A stretch of 64,000 nucleotides of DNA from Mytilus galloprovincialis (GCF_965363235.1 NC_134851.1:38220321-38284320); one strand, 5' to 3'. Counted from the first letter of the stretch, positions 10,045 through 22,676 are shown. Program-made: numbers and translations. The notes: generated by a model from the sequence alone, not told the origin.

Positions 10045-11100
10045 TGTAGTACATTTACACCGCATTGTGTCTCATGTTCAGACACGATTCACGATAAAAC
10101 GTGGCACAAATTCTGACTTTTGACTTATATAAAAGTTCTAAATGGATATATTATTACAAGTCAATTTTTGAATCTATTATATAATAGAATAATCCTGACC
10201 GACATATTTTCTGTTTTTCGAATTCACATGTCCGTCTAAACGGCTCACATCTTTTATGCGTTTTATGCATTTTAACAAATTAAAAGTTGACCAATATTTA
10301 TCATTGTTGTTCGTTTATAATCAAAAATTGTCGTTGGTATGCGAAATTAGTTTAACTCATCATCGTTGAAGGCCGTGCGGTTGCCTATAGTTGTTTTCAT
10401 CTACTTTATTTGAACTTTGGTGATCGATGTAGTTGTCTCATTGGGAAGCAATATCTTTGTACGGCCTTCAACAATGAAAAAACCCTATACTGCATTAGTC
10501 GACTACAAAGACCCCATCATACATATTTGAAAAAAACTCAATTTAGAAAACTTACGACTTATTTATATTATAAAAAAAAAAAAAAAAAAAAAGGCTCACC
10601 ATGCTCCCGGCTTGATACAGGCAAATCAAGACAGGCATATGTTCATTGATACTCATCTGTATCATTGATTTAGCACTTAAGCTGAGATTTCGAAACAGTT
10701 AATATGATGATAATTATTTAAATAACTAACATACAATGGTATTTTCAAACGTTTTCTATAAATGTAGATCAACAACTTACGATATTCATTTACATCTTTT
10801 ATAATAGAGATCTCTCTATCCGGTGTAAACATTATTTCGGAATCAACCCGATGAAATAGGGGGGAGGGAGGTACATGTATATTTCAAATGTACATGTATT
10901 AAAAAATTTAGCATGTTAATAACATTGTAATATTATCAAATTCATAATAAAAAAAATATGTTGTTTTTTGTTGGGTTGGGGGGTATTTAGAGGATTTTGT
11001 GTTCATAACATATATTCGGTTGTTTTTCTTTAATTCATTCTAAGATTAAAAGACTCGAAGACGAATATGGCAGTGCTTATAAAAAATGAAGATGTAGTAT
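10045..11100. other. Intergenic, between hydrolase and sulfotransferase
   Basis: No gene seen. Holds an R1 fragment at about 10370-10490 (GTAGTTGTCTCATTGGGAAG), a run of about 21 A at 10572-10592, and low-complexity G and T runs near 10860-10990. Confidence 0.5.
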
Positions 11101-11395
11101 GATGGCTTATGAGAAACCTATCCACAAGTGATCAAATTACACATATATTAACAACTATAGGTCACTGTAAGGCTTTCAACAATGAGCAAAGCCCATTTCG
11201 CATAGTCAGCTATAAAAGGCGCGAAATGACAAATGTAAAACAATTCAAACAAGAAAAACTAACACATAATGTACATGTATGTGCAAAAAAATGAACGATA
11301 AACAAATATGTAACACATCAACAAACGACAACCACTGAATCATAGGCTTCTGACTTGGGACAGGCACATACATACATAATGTGGCGGGGTTATTA
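11100..11395 (+). repeat. R1a dispersed repeat, nearly full length
   Basis: Runs from an eroded left end through AACAATGAGCAAAGCCCAT, GCATAGTCAGCTATAAAAGG and ACAAACGACAACCACTGAAT to TTGGGACAGGCACATACAT and GTGGCGGGGTT. Same order as the copies at 52742-53040 (+) and 23846-24216 (-). Confidence 0.75.
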
Positions 11396-11547
11396 TACAA
11401 ATAACTGCTTATTGTGAAAAAATGCATTTCTCTTTGTATACTATTGCTGTGGCATTGACCTATACCACATGTCTCATTTTAGTCATATAATGGTAATAAA
11501 TGTAATCGAAGACCCGACTTTAATGGTTTTCTCTGGATATCAATACT

Positions 11548-11755
11548 AAGACTTCTCTACCTCAGGAAGATTGCCTTGGTTGTATTAAACAACACTTTTA
11601 GGATTTTTTGGTTCTCAATGCTCTTTAACTTCGTACTTTATTTGGCCGTTTTAACTTTTTTGATTCGAGCGTCACTGATGAGTCTTTTGTAGACAAAACG
11701 CGCGTCTGGCGCAAATACAAAATTTCAATCTTGGTATCTATCAGTTTATTTGCTT
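11548..11755 (+). mobile_element. Retrozyme-like unit, class 1, partial
   Basis: Shares TTCTACCTCAGGAA-like, CTCAATGCTCTT-AACTTCGTACTT and ATTTCAATC..GGTATCTAT blocks with the 25.0-25.4 kb copies, around a hammerhead motif. Lies just 3' of the sulfotransferase stop on the opposite strand. Confidence 0.7.
11669..11712 (+). ncRNA. Hammerhead motif, class 1 (core GAA changed to AAA)
   Basis: GCGTCA / TGGCGC helix I, CTGATGA core, GTCTTTTGTAGAC helix II, ACGCGCGT helix III, then C. The conserved G of the GAA core is A, so this copy is probably inactive. Confidence 0.75.
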
Positions 11756-11795
11756 TCCAATTACCCACATCTCCGTTTATCAACATAAAGGTACG

Positions 11796-12600
11796 TTAAT
11801 ACAAATCAAAGATATCTGCCTCTGACGGTTTACTCTGGATATCAATGCTCAAAGTATCCAAAGATTTGATATCTAATTGTCGGTAGCCAAAAGTTTCGTA
11901 AGTCCTATGACAACCTTCATCAATAATACTCAAATGTTCTTTGTTAATAGCTGTCCGCCACATATTTGCTATGAGGGTAGAATTTCCAGACTTTGCGTTA
12001 AAATTACTTTCATATCCGGTTCCGGTTTGCAACATGTGGTGACGTATATAATTATCTACCTTAGCCGTGAATGGTAAATTAGAAAAGCTAAACAGTTTTC
12101 TAAAATACGGAAGTGGATTTTTAACGAGAGCTTCATATTTTAACATGAATATTTTATTATGATAAGCTCTTTTAAGAACTTTTGTTGAGTTGAAATCTGA
12201 CATCACGTCTTCACACAATTCCCGAGAATGAACTTTGACTTTCTTAGGATCAAGTAGTCCTGATTTTATTAAAGAATGTATCTGAGCTCTAGGATCTCTT
12301 ACGACATAAATAATTCTAAGATTATCAGTTTTTCTCAAGATGTGTTCTATCGATTTCATTCGTAGTCGGACGACTTTGATTATTCGTCTCGCCTTAGGTA
12401 CACATACGCTCTCCAACATTTTAATACAAAATGGAAATGGTGATTTTCGCAAACAAGCAAAGTATGACTTAGTAGCACGAGAGTGTATCAAATGGTCATT
12501 CTTCAGGTCTCCAATGTTTATCTTCGTAAAATCACAGTTAAACCAATTATTTAACATCTCGGTTTGAACTATGGACAGGTTTTCGTGGTTAGAAATATTC
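11796..12600 (-). CDS. Sulfotransferase exon 4 (3'-phosphate site, C terminus)
   Basis: Acceptor AATTTTCAG|GAATATTTC. It opens before the first in-frame methionine with NISNHENLSIVQTE, then runs through KVVRLRM and YVVRDPRAQIHS to the stop at 11796-11798. Confidence 0.88.
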
Positions 12601-15600
12601 CTGAAAATTTAATTAAGAATAATTTTGACCAAGGAAGGTTTTAGAAGTCGAAATAAAAACAAATCAAGTTATAATACTTTATAGTTATATAAAAATCAGT
12701 GACATGTACTTCCTTCTTTCTACCGTGCACATATTGCAAAAAAAGAACTATTTAAAAAAAAAGATACCCGACGTATTTGAATTTGAGTATTATGTTTAAA
12801 ACTATCATTTCGATAACCTTCAGAAGCACAATGACTTAATGATACAGGACCTCTTTAATAAAATCTCCATCTGAATGTAACTACAAGAAATTCTTTACTA
12901 ACTCTTGTTATATTAAGGCAATAATATATAAGAATATTGTGATGACACCTAAAAAATTTATTTGTCAAAAAATCCAGTGTAAATAACAAGAAACAAATAT
13001 ACATTTACTACTGTTTACTTTAAACTTAATTCATGGTTAACAAAGCTAGAAACTATTGGTAGTATAAGTAGTATCTTTCTGGGCTTTCTGTTTACATTCA
13101 CCAAAACCCCGCGGAAATCTCACATGCGTAGGTGCGTTCTAAAAGTCATGCATGTTCGTACAACAAAGTTTACATTAAAAATTATATAATTGTCCCGAAT
13201 AAACAGCTGTCATGGATGCAAAGAGCTATTGGAGAAACAATTATTTTAATAAAAATATAAATCTTTGTAAGATCTAATTCAAATATTTATAGTTTTTCAC
13301 CTACTTCCTTCTTTATACCGTGCACATATTGTAAAAAAATGAAAAGAGAACCAGGTCGAATAAATGTATGCTCCTGTATGCCTGTTCAGCATTACATAGG
13401 CAAAGTACAAAAACTACATAGAAAATGACGGGTTCAACAGTTGGATCAGGATCTGAAAACATAATGGAGCACCTGAAATGGCGATATAATGTTGAATGGG
13501 ATCGTGTTGCCCATTATTTTGTTTGTATGTTGGTTTTTATAGACTGATGTTCATCTTTTCGTCATTTCATCCTTTTCTCTTCCGTCTGGATGGTGGTTAC
13601 AGGATGGCAAATATATAATATGTTAAACGTGCCAAAAAATGCCAAAGATATAGAGAACAGAGATTAATGGGCAAATAAGGAAAAGAAAGAAAAGAGAGAA
13701 ACGACCTAAACAGTTAACGAATGCTACTTTTATTATGATCTGACCATTTTTTTTCATGCATACTAAATATAATACAATAATTTGCAAGTACTAAAACGAT
13801 ACAAGTGATATCATATTTTCTTTACATTTAAAAAGTACGCTAAAAAAAATAGCAAGAAAAGTATACTTATGAGTTTAGAAAGTTTGTATTGGTTTGTTTC
13901 ATAAAATACAGAAAAATAGTCCCAGAAATCGAGCCACAACGAAAGGAACATATGACATGCAGTTCTGTTTATTGCTTGATCAAAGGACTGACTGATATAA
14001 TTTAAAAATTCGGCATATCTACCTTACTGTTCTGTTATAGAAAGTAATTGGCATTTTTGCATAGGAGCTTTCTGTCAGGTTTCGTATTGGTTCGAACAAA
14101 TAAAAATTACTACTCGTTTCCGCCAATGTATCCAATATCATTGTAGTTCCACCACGAACATAGCCGACAATTAATACACAGGTAACATCAGGGCAAAAGT
14201 TGTCTGAAAAAAGAGAACATACATTATCATCATACAATCAGCAACTATTGTATAAACATTGTATTGCTTTATTTGTACTTGTAAAAATACAATCTCCTGT
14301 TACCCCTCTTCCATGTTGAGCAAGCATTAGTGTGGATATTTCTTTTCGTAACCGTTTATTTTGGGTCCTTTACGCTTCCTGCGCATAAACTATCATGTAT
14401 GTCGATTTCTTAGAAAAACAAGAGACAATAATTTAGATTTTAACAACTAAATCTGCAAGTGTAAAAGCAAACTCGACAAGCCTCGCTCTTCGTCATGTTA
14501 CTAAAGCTCGTACAAATAAATTTTTTTTTTCTGATAATGTACATACATTGTATATTTGTATTTCTCGTGACATTTTTTTACTTATATTATATTGAACACA
14601 AGATGCTTAAGGCAATGCAAAATACATACATTTTGAAATCAAATTCAAAAAACATTTTAAAACACTGCAAACAGTTTTAACTTCAAACAAGGGAATTATA
14701 CCTTCTTGTAAATGCATGAGAGCAAATTTTTGTTATACTCTATTATTTTTATGGATTGTGATATGTTATCGTTCTAAGTTCTTTTATTTTCCTTTCCCGC
14801 CATTTTGGAGGATTACGAGCAAAAGTCCCATCTTAACTCGACAATCTGACTGCTACAATTAGAAAAAAGTTTGTTTTCTGAGCAATTTATATTTTCTTAA
14901 GTCTTGAATAATTTATAATGATCTGTTATCACACTTTCTGATATCACTTAAACTTTATAAATCAAATTAAAAAGCCCAGATTCGTTTCCTCCCAACATGG
15001 CGACCAAGGAAAATAAGTTTAACTCAAATAACTTTAATCTAATTTGTTTTAACTATCTAAAACAAAAATTATTAAATGACTACGTTCTAGTATTTTCTTA
15101 ATTGTCAAAAATGAATATATACATGTACTAGTATGTTATTATAATAAATTCAACGAAATAACACTGATAAAATTTTGTCTAAACTTTGAGATTCGTTAAA
15201 ATAATGAAAAGGCTTAGGAGTTCCGTAGCTTTGTCTACCATGAACTTTACGTAATCCATTTGCTTATTTGATAGTGGAGACGCTTTTCCTTTCTTTTTTT
15301 TTTACTCTGTACAATGCAAGATATTGTTATTCCAATCTGTCTTTATAGACAACTTTGATTATTTTCCTTAGACTTTTCAACTGTAATTTTCATAGAATAT
15401 GTATGTAAAACGATACTATCATAAAGCTACCAACCAGGTCCTGATTTTTCCTTAATCCATTCCTCATAATTTTTCTCCAGAGGAACAGGTGATGTCCTCT
15501 CTGTTACAATATGATTTCTTACTTTTATCACCGTTCCTGCATTTTGCTTCCGAATTGCACTATTTCCTATAATCATACACAAAGAAAAATGAAGGAAAGT

Positions 15601-17670
15601 ACCACTTAAATTAGAAGATAAATGACCAGCTAAATGACTTGAGGGTGTAGGTAAAGGTAATATCTTTGCAATTGGCTAACTTGCTTGATAGCGGAACCGT
15701 AAAATCATTATTAGGTTAGGTATATATCTGCTCTATGGTAGGGTTGTTGTCTCTTTGACACATTCCTCATTTCCATTCTCAATTGGGCGTATGACATTTG
15801 CGCCGATTTTGAAAATTTTCATTCTTTCATTTGCGCCGATTTCATTTTTTCATTTGCGCCGATTTTATATTTTTCCTAATTGGATTTACAGGTAAGTGAC
15901 AGGTAAGTTCATACTTTTACATTGGCTGAGCACAGAGTATAAAGACAAATCAACTGACACTGCAATTGGTAAATGGCTATCCCAATGTTTCGGGTAACCA
16001 TTGCTTCCCTAAATGAAATCGATGCCTGCTTCACGTTTGACATTGTCTGACGCTCCGCTCCTTCTGATGACAAACGTCATACATTCTTAGACAACGTACA
16101 AGTACACATTCCATAACGGTCAACCAATTCTTGATGGCGTCCATAAAATTAACGAAGAGATGATTTCAACTTCACCATTTGGAACTCTTGGTTTAATGGC
16201 TTCCTTGTGAGAAAATGCGAATTCTAGAAATGCCCCCACCAGTACGTATGCCAGACAAAGAAAAGATGGCCTTCGTTATCGACAATTACGCCAAATATAG
16301 AAGAGACGAAATCATAAGAAAGGAATATATTAGATGTGTTGCCTCTACATACTCGGCAAGAACAGATTTATGATTTGAATGTATTCAGTTAAGTTTTTAT
16401 GGATTTGAATGCTGTACATATATTTTTGATTCGTCATTTTAGTATAAACAAAGTGCTAAATATCTTAGGTTTTTACTTCTTGATTTAAAACAGGAGACAA
16501 CAGTTATATACATGTTATGATTGACAATTCATAACATATGTACAACTCGCTAACGGAAGAGGTCTTTAAAAATAAATGAAAATAACATTACTGGTATGGA
16601 GAGTTGTCTCATTGGCACTCATACCACATCTTCTTATATCATTTCACCTGTAATTTACCTGTAAAAAAAATCGGCGCAAATGAAAAAAAAAAATCGGCGC
16701 AAATGAAAGAAAAAATCGGCGCAAATGAAATGCAGATCGGCGCAAATGCAAAACGCCGTCTCAATTTAATCTTCCTTTCGGAGTAGTCTAGTTCTACAGA
16801 CAGATATACTGGTTATCTGTCGGACTAATCTACTCTTAAATGATTTCACAGTTCAGATAGCAAGCAAGCTAGCCAACGATATCACTTTTACCTACACACT
16901 CAAGTCATTTGGCTGTAAAGTAACATCAAATGTTAAATGAGGCGCAATATCTTTTTTTTATTACATGTTTTTGTAAGTCAGACAAATTATTCATTAAATT
17001 TTTTTACATGCACACAATTCAATTCGGCTTTTTAGACTGCAATAAAATGCCCTACTTTGAATTTTTTATGTGAATGGTTATTATCTATTGATAACCTCTT
17101 TGAATAGAAAATATTGTTTTGGTACAAACATTAATACTAAGTAGAAAATGTACTTCCTGAAAATATGCATGTATAAAATAAAATAATGAGTATAACGAAA
17201 CATTTTTATACAATGATATATATATATGAAGTGTTGTCTCTATGATGTATCTGACACGGTTTTCAATTTGGGCATTAGAAATGTTTTTAGGGTTCAATAT
17301 TGTTTTACCTACTGTATTGATTTTATTGTTTTTAAAAATCGTCATTCTTTCTTATGTGCACCTATATAGCTGTAATACGCACCACTTTAACAACAAATAA
17401 AGTTTGAAAGAGGGATATGTTCTACCACTGAATATTTACATCGCTAGGAATATCTTCTGTGTTTTTTTTTTAATCAATCAAGCATAGCTTACAACAACAA
17501 AAAGTTGCAAAAACTCAAAAACTCAAACATTCATACATATACACTAATAACTATTTACCTCTTGATTCGTAATGTGTTAATAACATATAAAAATTTCCAA
17601 ACACAAAAATCACAACGATTAAGAACATACATTTCTTGATATTTGAAATTTTGTACAATATTTTCGTCAT
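11796..17670 (-). CDS. Carbohydrate (Gal/GlcNAc-type) 6-O-sulfotransferase, Golgi type II membrane protein
   Basis: Exons 17670-17559, 15566-15435, 14203-14023 and 12600-11796 join in matching phases (112+132+181+805 bp) to give 409 residues, the usual size for the CHST1-7 family. Residues 14-31 are a signal anchor after a short basic tail, so the catalytic part would face the Golgi lumen. The 5'-phosphosulfate loop is GYVRGGTT (residues 95-102); the 3'-phosphate site is YVVRDPRAQIHS (Arg243, Ser251). The family transfers sulfate from PAPS to Gal or GlcNAc of glycans; the exact acceptor cannot be read from the sequence. All sites are GT/AG. One donor (CCTG|GTTGGT) is weak, but it is the only one that keeps phase. 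No frame damage is seen. Bivalves have many such genes, so no vertebrate symbol is given. Confidence 0.88.
12750..13310 (+). repeat. Duplicated block D, copy 2
   Basis: Longer partner of 8460-8860, lying in the sulfotransferase intron 3. Has the empty target site for the 34-bp palindrome at 13267-13274. The extra 12840-13070 segment is absent from copy 1. Confidence 0.8.
13311..14022. other. Sulfotransferase intron 3 remainder
   Basis: No gene or clear repeat beyond low-complexity A/T runs. Confidence 0.5.
14023..14203 (-). CDS. Sulfotransferase exon 3 (5'-PAPS loop)
   Basis: Acceptor CTTTTTTCAG|ACAAC, donor AGTAAG|GTAGAT. A closer-looking donor (ACA|GTAAGG) five bases earlier would put the next exon out of frame, so the later one is chosen. 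Carries VLIVGYVRGGTTM and NFYLFEPIRNL. Confidence 0.85.
14204..15434. other. Sulfotransferase intron 2
   Basis: AT-rich; no coding or repeat signal recognised. Confidence 0.5.
15435..15566 (-). CDS. Sulfotransferase exon 2 (stem region)
   Basis: Acceptor GATTATAG|GAAATAG, 132 bp, ending CCTG|GTTGGT. Encodes the luminal stem, including NSAIRKQNAG and PLEKNYEEWIKEKSGP. The inverted-repeat element of intron 1 begins only about 60 bp from this exon. Confidence 0.78.
15626..16915. mobile_element. 1.3-kb inverted-repeat element with GCGCCGATTT-bearing termini
   Basis: Left terminus (15626-15905) and right terminus (16640-16915) are inverse copies. The outer ends share AAATGACTTGAG..GTGTAGGTAAA and GGCTA.CTTGCTTG; the inner ends share TTACAGGTAA. 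Each terminus holds a small array of CATTTGCGCCGATTTT (three on the left, four on the right). The left arm has picked up an R6 fragment and the right an R1 fragment. The interior (about 16080-16220) carries a piece homologous to the 3' coding end of the Penelope-like reverse transcriptase at 27.7 kb. No transposase is seen, so this is nonautonomous. It lies in intron 1 of the sulfotransferase. Confidence 0.75.
16085..16200 (-). pseudogene. Captured fragment of Penelope-like reverse transcriptase
   Basis: On the minus strand the piece reads LNQEFQMVKLKSSLR, then FYGRHQELVDRYGM after a stop. It matches the C-terminal end of the element at 27.6-27.9 kb and is broken by stops. Confidence 0.75.
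16916..17558. other. Sulfotransferase intron 1, 5' part
   Basis: AT-rich; nothing recognised except a short TATATATA run near 17217. Confidence 0.5.
17559..17670 (-). CDS. Sulfotransferase exon 1 (cytosolic tail and signal anchor)
   Basis: ATG at 17670-17668, 37 codons plus one base, donor AGAG|GTAAAT. Encodes MTKILYKISNIKKC and then the hydrophobic FLIVVIFVFGNFYMLL. Too short to stand out alone; it is recognised because its anchor and phase complete the downstream exons. Confidence 0.8.
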
Positions 17671-17987
17671 ATTCTTCAAAATACCGACGATTTCACAGAT
17701 CAGTAAATTTTGTTTATAGTTTGGGTTTCAAAAACAATAACTTTTACTCAACCGAATAAGCAATTCTTTAAATTACTATCTATACAATACATGTTTTATC
17801 GGTGACATAGTGTCAAATAACCATGTTAACTCGGACTTATTTAAAGGTTCAAATTGAAAACACCAACTTACTGTTTTAAGCGTAAAATGCATTTGAAGTA
17901 TTAAAAATTGAGTTATAGAATAACAGTGGTACTGACCTTACATAGAAAACTCAGAACATTATACTAGTGTGATAGTTAATCAGAAAC

Positions 17988-18292
17988 ATACAATTGAGAA
18001 TGGAAATGGGGAATGTGTCAAAGAGACAACAACCCGACCATAGAACAGACAACAGCAGAAGGTCACCAACAGGTCTTCAATGCAGAGAGAAATTCCCGCA
18101 CCCGAAGGCGTCCTTCAGCTGGCCTCTAAACAAATATATATGCTAGGTCAGTGATAACGAACGCCATACTAAACTCCAAATTGTACTCAAGAAACTTAAA
18201 TTAAAAGTAATACAAGACTTACAAAGGCCAGAGGCTCCTGATTTGGGACAGACGCAAAAATGCGGCGGGGTTAAAATTCTTTATGATATCTC
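17988..18292 (+). repeat. Dispersed repeat R6
   Basis: Starts AATGGAAATGGGGAATGTGT, continues CAAAGAGACAACAACCCGAC, and ends TTGGGACAGACGCAAAAATG then CGGCGGGGTTAAA. A 45-bp inverted fragment of the same family sits in the left terminus of the 15.6-kb element. SINE-like in size; no promoter boxes confirmed. Confidence 0.65.
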
Positions 18293-21200
18293 AACCCTCC
18301 CCCTATACCTCTAGCCAATGTAGAAAAGTAAACGCATAACAATACGCACATTCAAATTCAGTTCAAGAGAAGTCCAAGTCTCATGTCAGAAGATGTTACC
18401 AAAGAAAATAAACAAAATGACAATAATACATAAATAACAACAGACTACTAGCAGTTAACTGACATGCCAGCTCCAGACTCCAATTAAATTGATTGAAAGA
18501 TTATGAATCCATCATATGCATATCAGGTACAATCCTTATTGTTAGGGGTTTAGTATCGTACCATCATTACATATATGAGAACTTTAAACGAAGGACTACG
18601 TGACTGTATAAGTTAAAAAGGAAACATATTAAATTAATATCAGTACTTGATTTTCTATTGATAAAAAGACAAGAGTTATCTCTCATTGAATACATGCCCA
18701 TCGAGTCTACATATTTTAATCTGAATCTAAATTAAATCGTTGTTTATTATATGCCTTATTTAAAAACATTTTTTTTTTTGTAATGTTGTACTTTGGATTG
18801 AGATATTGGGGAAAACATGGTTCTAAATGTATTAATATCAAATTGATAATAAACTGAAAATTCACTTGCTAGATCTTAATTTAATGCGAGTGAAATGGCC
18901 CGAGAACACAGTTATTTCGTAGTGCATTTCTTTTAGACAATAAATTCAAATTGAAAAAATCGCACCTGCTCTTTCTCAAAAAGATTTTTACAGCGTAGTG
19001 TACTACCAGTGAGACAGATGATATCAAAATTATAGAAATTTCTACCAGCTCTAACTCACAATATTGACAATTCTGTGTTAAGGGGGTGTAAAATTCAGTT
19101 TGACAGCTTCAGACGTGATAAAATTTGACCTTTTTAACTGGACCAAATCACTACTTAACATTAAGATTCAGCACCCAAATTTTTTTAACATGTAATAACA
19201 TCCCCCTACTTAATATTTCATGCATTTAATATCAAGAAATAAATTGGGAAAGTGTATCAAATAAAACATGCAAGTTATACACTGTTTACACTAGGGACAG
19301 TATTCGTAGACAACGAAAACCAAAGGACGATAACTGTGTCCTTGAACCAAATGCCCGAAAATCTCAGACTCTATCTCATGGAATATACGTCTGTAAATGA
19401 GAAATATTTGGTAAAGCTTGTACCTTTTCCCGACACATCAGCACTAGAATAAAGTTTCATTTAAAAGTAATGATATTTTAACTTAAACAGCTTTAAAAAC
19501 ATCTTAAAATGATAAAATATCTTTTTTTGGAAATACATAATTATGAGGTTTTTTTAAACGAAAACATTTTTATAAATGTGGATACAAATTTCTGAAGATG
19601 TTCACTAATGCCATTAGAATATGCGTCGACTTTTATATGAAAATGCTGGATTTAAAAAAAAATATGTATTGATTTTGCCACTTCAACAGACAGTTGGTAT
19701 TAGAATAGTCATATAAAGTAGAATACGCACACAAACGTCTTAGACAGAATAGAAAAAGATCCACTTTCAATGATGGTGTCTTGTCACTCAATATCTACAA
19801 TTAAGCAATCACTTGCATATCTGATATCCCTGTGAACTGAAGGTTAAGGATACTGTCGAAATTAGATGATATTCATATAAAAGTGCTCGTTTCTTCGGTG
19901 TTTTAAAGATGGACGAAGAGAACTGCTCTATCGTTTGTCGTTTACAAGTTATGCTGTTTAATTTTTATAATATACGTACTTCATTTGCAGGGGGGGGGGT
20001 GGGGGGGTATGTTTCTTACAAAAAGACTGCGCCAACAGAGTAACGAGAAAGAACGATTAAATTTGTCACTCCATAAGTGTTATTTTCATTATCAAGAATT
20101 CGTCAACTAATACAATTTTATGTATATTCTATTTCAAGGTCGACATGTTTTCGTAGTCTTTAATCTTTAGAGTAGTCATCTTATTTGCTTTTTTACCAAT
20201 TGTGTTCTATTATCGATTGTATCATTTTGATAAGTGTGTATTCATGATCACAGGACAGAAGAAGCTGGAGACACTTTTAACAGTTTGTGCACCTGGTCTA
20301 TCTCATATCAAAGATTTCGAAGTTCATTCGATTCCCTAAGTTTGTGTTTGTTTTCTCAATTTGTGGTCGTAAATATTTCTAAGTATGTCAATCTTGCTCC
20401 TCGTCTTACCGACTGTCCATGTGTCTCTCACAGAAGCTTTATCTGAGAAGGGAAAGAAGCTAGCATTGTCTTTGGACTAAACGTTCCGCTATAAAGATAA
20501 ATCTTTGCAGTAAATAATTCAAAGTTTAGTGACTATTTCGAACCTGATTATTCCATCCAACTTGTCAAAAAGAATGCCACAGATATAGTTAATTCACATA
20601 ATAATATTAAAGTTGCATGTGCAATAAGCAGTTGTATGTCCTAAATCAAAGCTAGAAAATACTTCGTAGTTATGTAACTATACTACTGATATGTTGATAC
20701 ATTTATATCATAAGCGGTACAAATTTTACTGCATCAGATTCGTATTCCGACAATTTATGTTTTTTTTCATTGATGCTTGCGTCTATTAAAGACATTTCTT
20801 TTAAATTCCGAAACATGCGACAAACTCTGAAGAGCTATTAATACTAAAAGGTTGAAATAAAAGTCAATTCCGGACAAGGAATCAAGGCTATGCGTTAAGG
20901 ATTTGCATTCTTTAATTAAAATTAGTTTCGAAATTTAATAACAGCAAATTCAAATGCAACACACAATAATATTCGAGTACCGAAGTACTTGATACTGCGC
21001 TGGTGATACTCCAAGGGGCTAACATTGCACCAGCAGAGATATCGACTTGATGGCAGTACTAACATTAACGCCCCTATTATTCTCGCATCGGATATACGTT
21101 TTGACAACTATTATTTCTTCAGTGATGCTCGAGGCCAAACTATTTTTTTGCAAGACTAAACTCTTATACACACACTGAAGCATTGCTAAAACCAAAAAGA

Positions 21201-21705
21201 ACTCAGAAAAAAGAAAGCCGAAACCGCACAGGGAATCAGATCATTCTATGGTTGAAGGAGATATATTCCTTATTGTACAATTATTTGTTTTTTCATAACA
21301 TCCAATTTCAAAAAAACAATTTCTATATGTTCATGCTAGTACTAAACACAAATAGCTACTTGGCTGATAAAAGCCTCGAGACAAAGTGTCAAACAACGCG
21401 GATATTGACCAAGTGGTAGTATTAACACAAACGCTACAAATATCCTGCTTTAGATGCGAATATTGAAGATTAATGTAGTGATGGGATTGAACATAATACT
21501 AATTTTAGTCATTGACTGAGCTTAACCAAATGTGCTTTTTTGAAGAGCAGACGACTGTAAAACAAAGATGTAAAAACTTTGGTGTTATCAAATGTTTGTA
21601 AAGAACTGAATTTCCAGACAATTTAACTCTGTGAAAATAGGGATTTTCTTATTGCCAAAGCTGCATCACATGTGGCTGTTTGGGGTTTCTAAATTTGTGA
21701 AAATT
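18293..21705. other. Long stretch without a recognised gene
   Basis: Holds a G run at about 19990-20007 and one frame at 19260-19452 that reads TVFVDNENQRTITVSLNQ and on to a stop after a possible acceptor TACACTAG|GG. It has fair amino-acid composition but no partner exon or family match, so it is not called a gene. Confidence 0.4.
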
Positions 21706-22185
21706 AGTCTTACTTCGCAAATACAAAATTTCAATCCTGATATCTATGATGAGTTTATTTCGTACCCTTAAATTTAATATTTTATTTCTGGTAAAGGTTT
21801 AAGCTTCAAAAACAGCCATTTTACATATCCAACTTTACGAAATGGACAGAAGAATGGACCATTTACGCTTACTTGAAATAAATTGCTCATCTTGACCCAG
21901 CTGCTGTGGACCGGTGATCAGCCACCGAGGGTATCATCAGCTCAATAGTCATTTCTTCAACACTTATGTAATGTATTACAAATCTATCTGAAATGTCTGT
22001 TATCAAATTTTGAAATTATCAAGAAAATTTCAACTCGCAGGCAAAAGTGGCATTCGATTGATTTGGCTATAGTCTTTAAGCCCTTGTTGGTTATATAGCT
22101 GTTCAACTGTTTCGATTCTTATATATTTTTGACTTTCAGATATTCGGCTTTGAACATTCCTGATGAAGGTAAATCAATAGCGTTT
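21706..22185 (+). repeat. Retrozyme-like fragments
   Basis: CAAATACAAAATTTCAATCC and ATCTATGATGAGTTTATTTC at 21718-21768, then CCGAGGGTATCATCAGCTCA at about 21927. Near 22160 a third variant reads CCTGATGAAGGTAAATC followed by a GGGCGC helix I remnant, but the GAAA core is lost. Confidence 0.55.
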
Positions 22186-22676
22186 TGGGCGCATGTTATT
22201 TATAATGTGTTGTTTTGATTTAGTATGTACAAATAGATGATGGAATGTTTGCCGTTTTATAAAAAAAATGAATCCAAGGCATAAGGAATCTAACCAGAAA
22301 ACATTTCCAGACACACTATAAAAGTGTACTCTTACACTTATAAGAGCCCATACCTCAAAAGGGCCAGGTAAGGCATAATCATACCGTTTTATACAAAACA
22401 AAAGCAAACAAACCAAGACTTTATTTGCCAGTCACGGCGCCCAGAATGAGCAAAATAGCTACATTCATAGTTTTCAAACAAATGGTATGACATGAGTAGC
22501 TTTGATCTCATTGATTAGCATCTTATACTAAATTAAATGAAATAAGTAATTCATAATAAATAAAATATTTAATATGACCCATTGTTTGTTACTCCAGACC
22601 CTAAACTGGACAGAACGTCGTTGTCTACAATACTCTTCAGCTTCGAAATTTATGCTGCCATTTTTTTTTTATTCAA

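Noticed and set aside
10410-10649. Frame ending in a run of lysines
   Set aside because: Produced by the A run at 10572-10592 next to an R1 fragment.
14028-14033. Donor ACA|GTAAGG for sulfotransferase exon 3
   Set aside because: Better-looking by consensus but puts the next exon into a stop within four codons; the AAG|GTAGAT donor keeps the frame.
19252-19452. Frame with TVFVDNENQRTITVSLNQ
   Set aside because: Plausible composition and a possible acceptor, but no neighbouring exon, domain or conserved partner; left as a note only.
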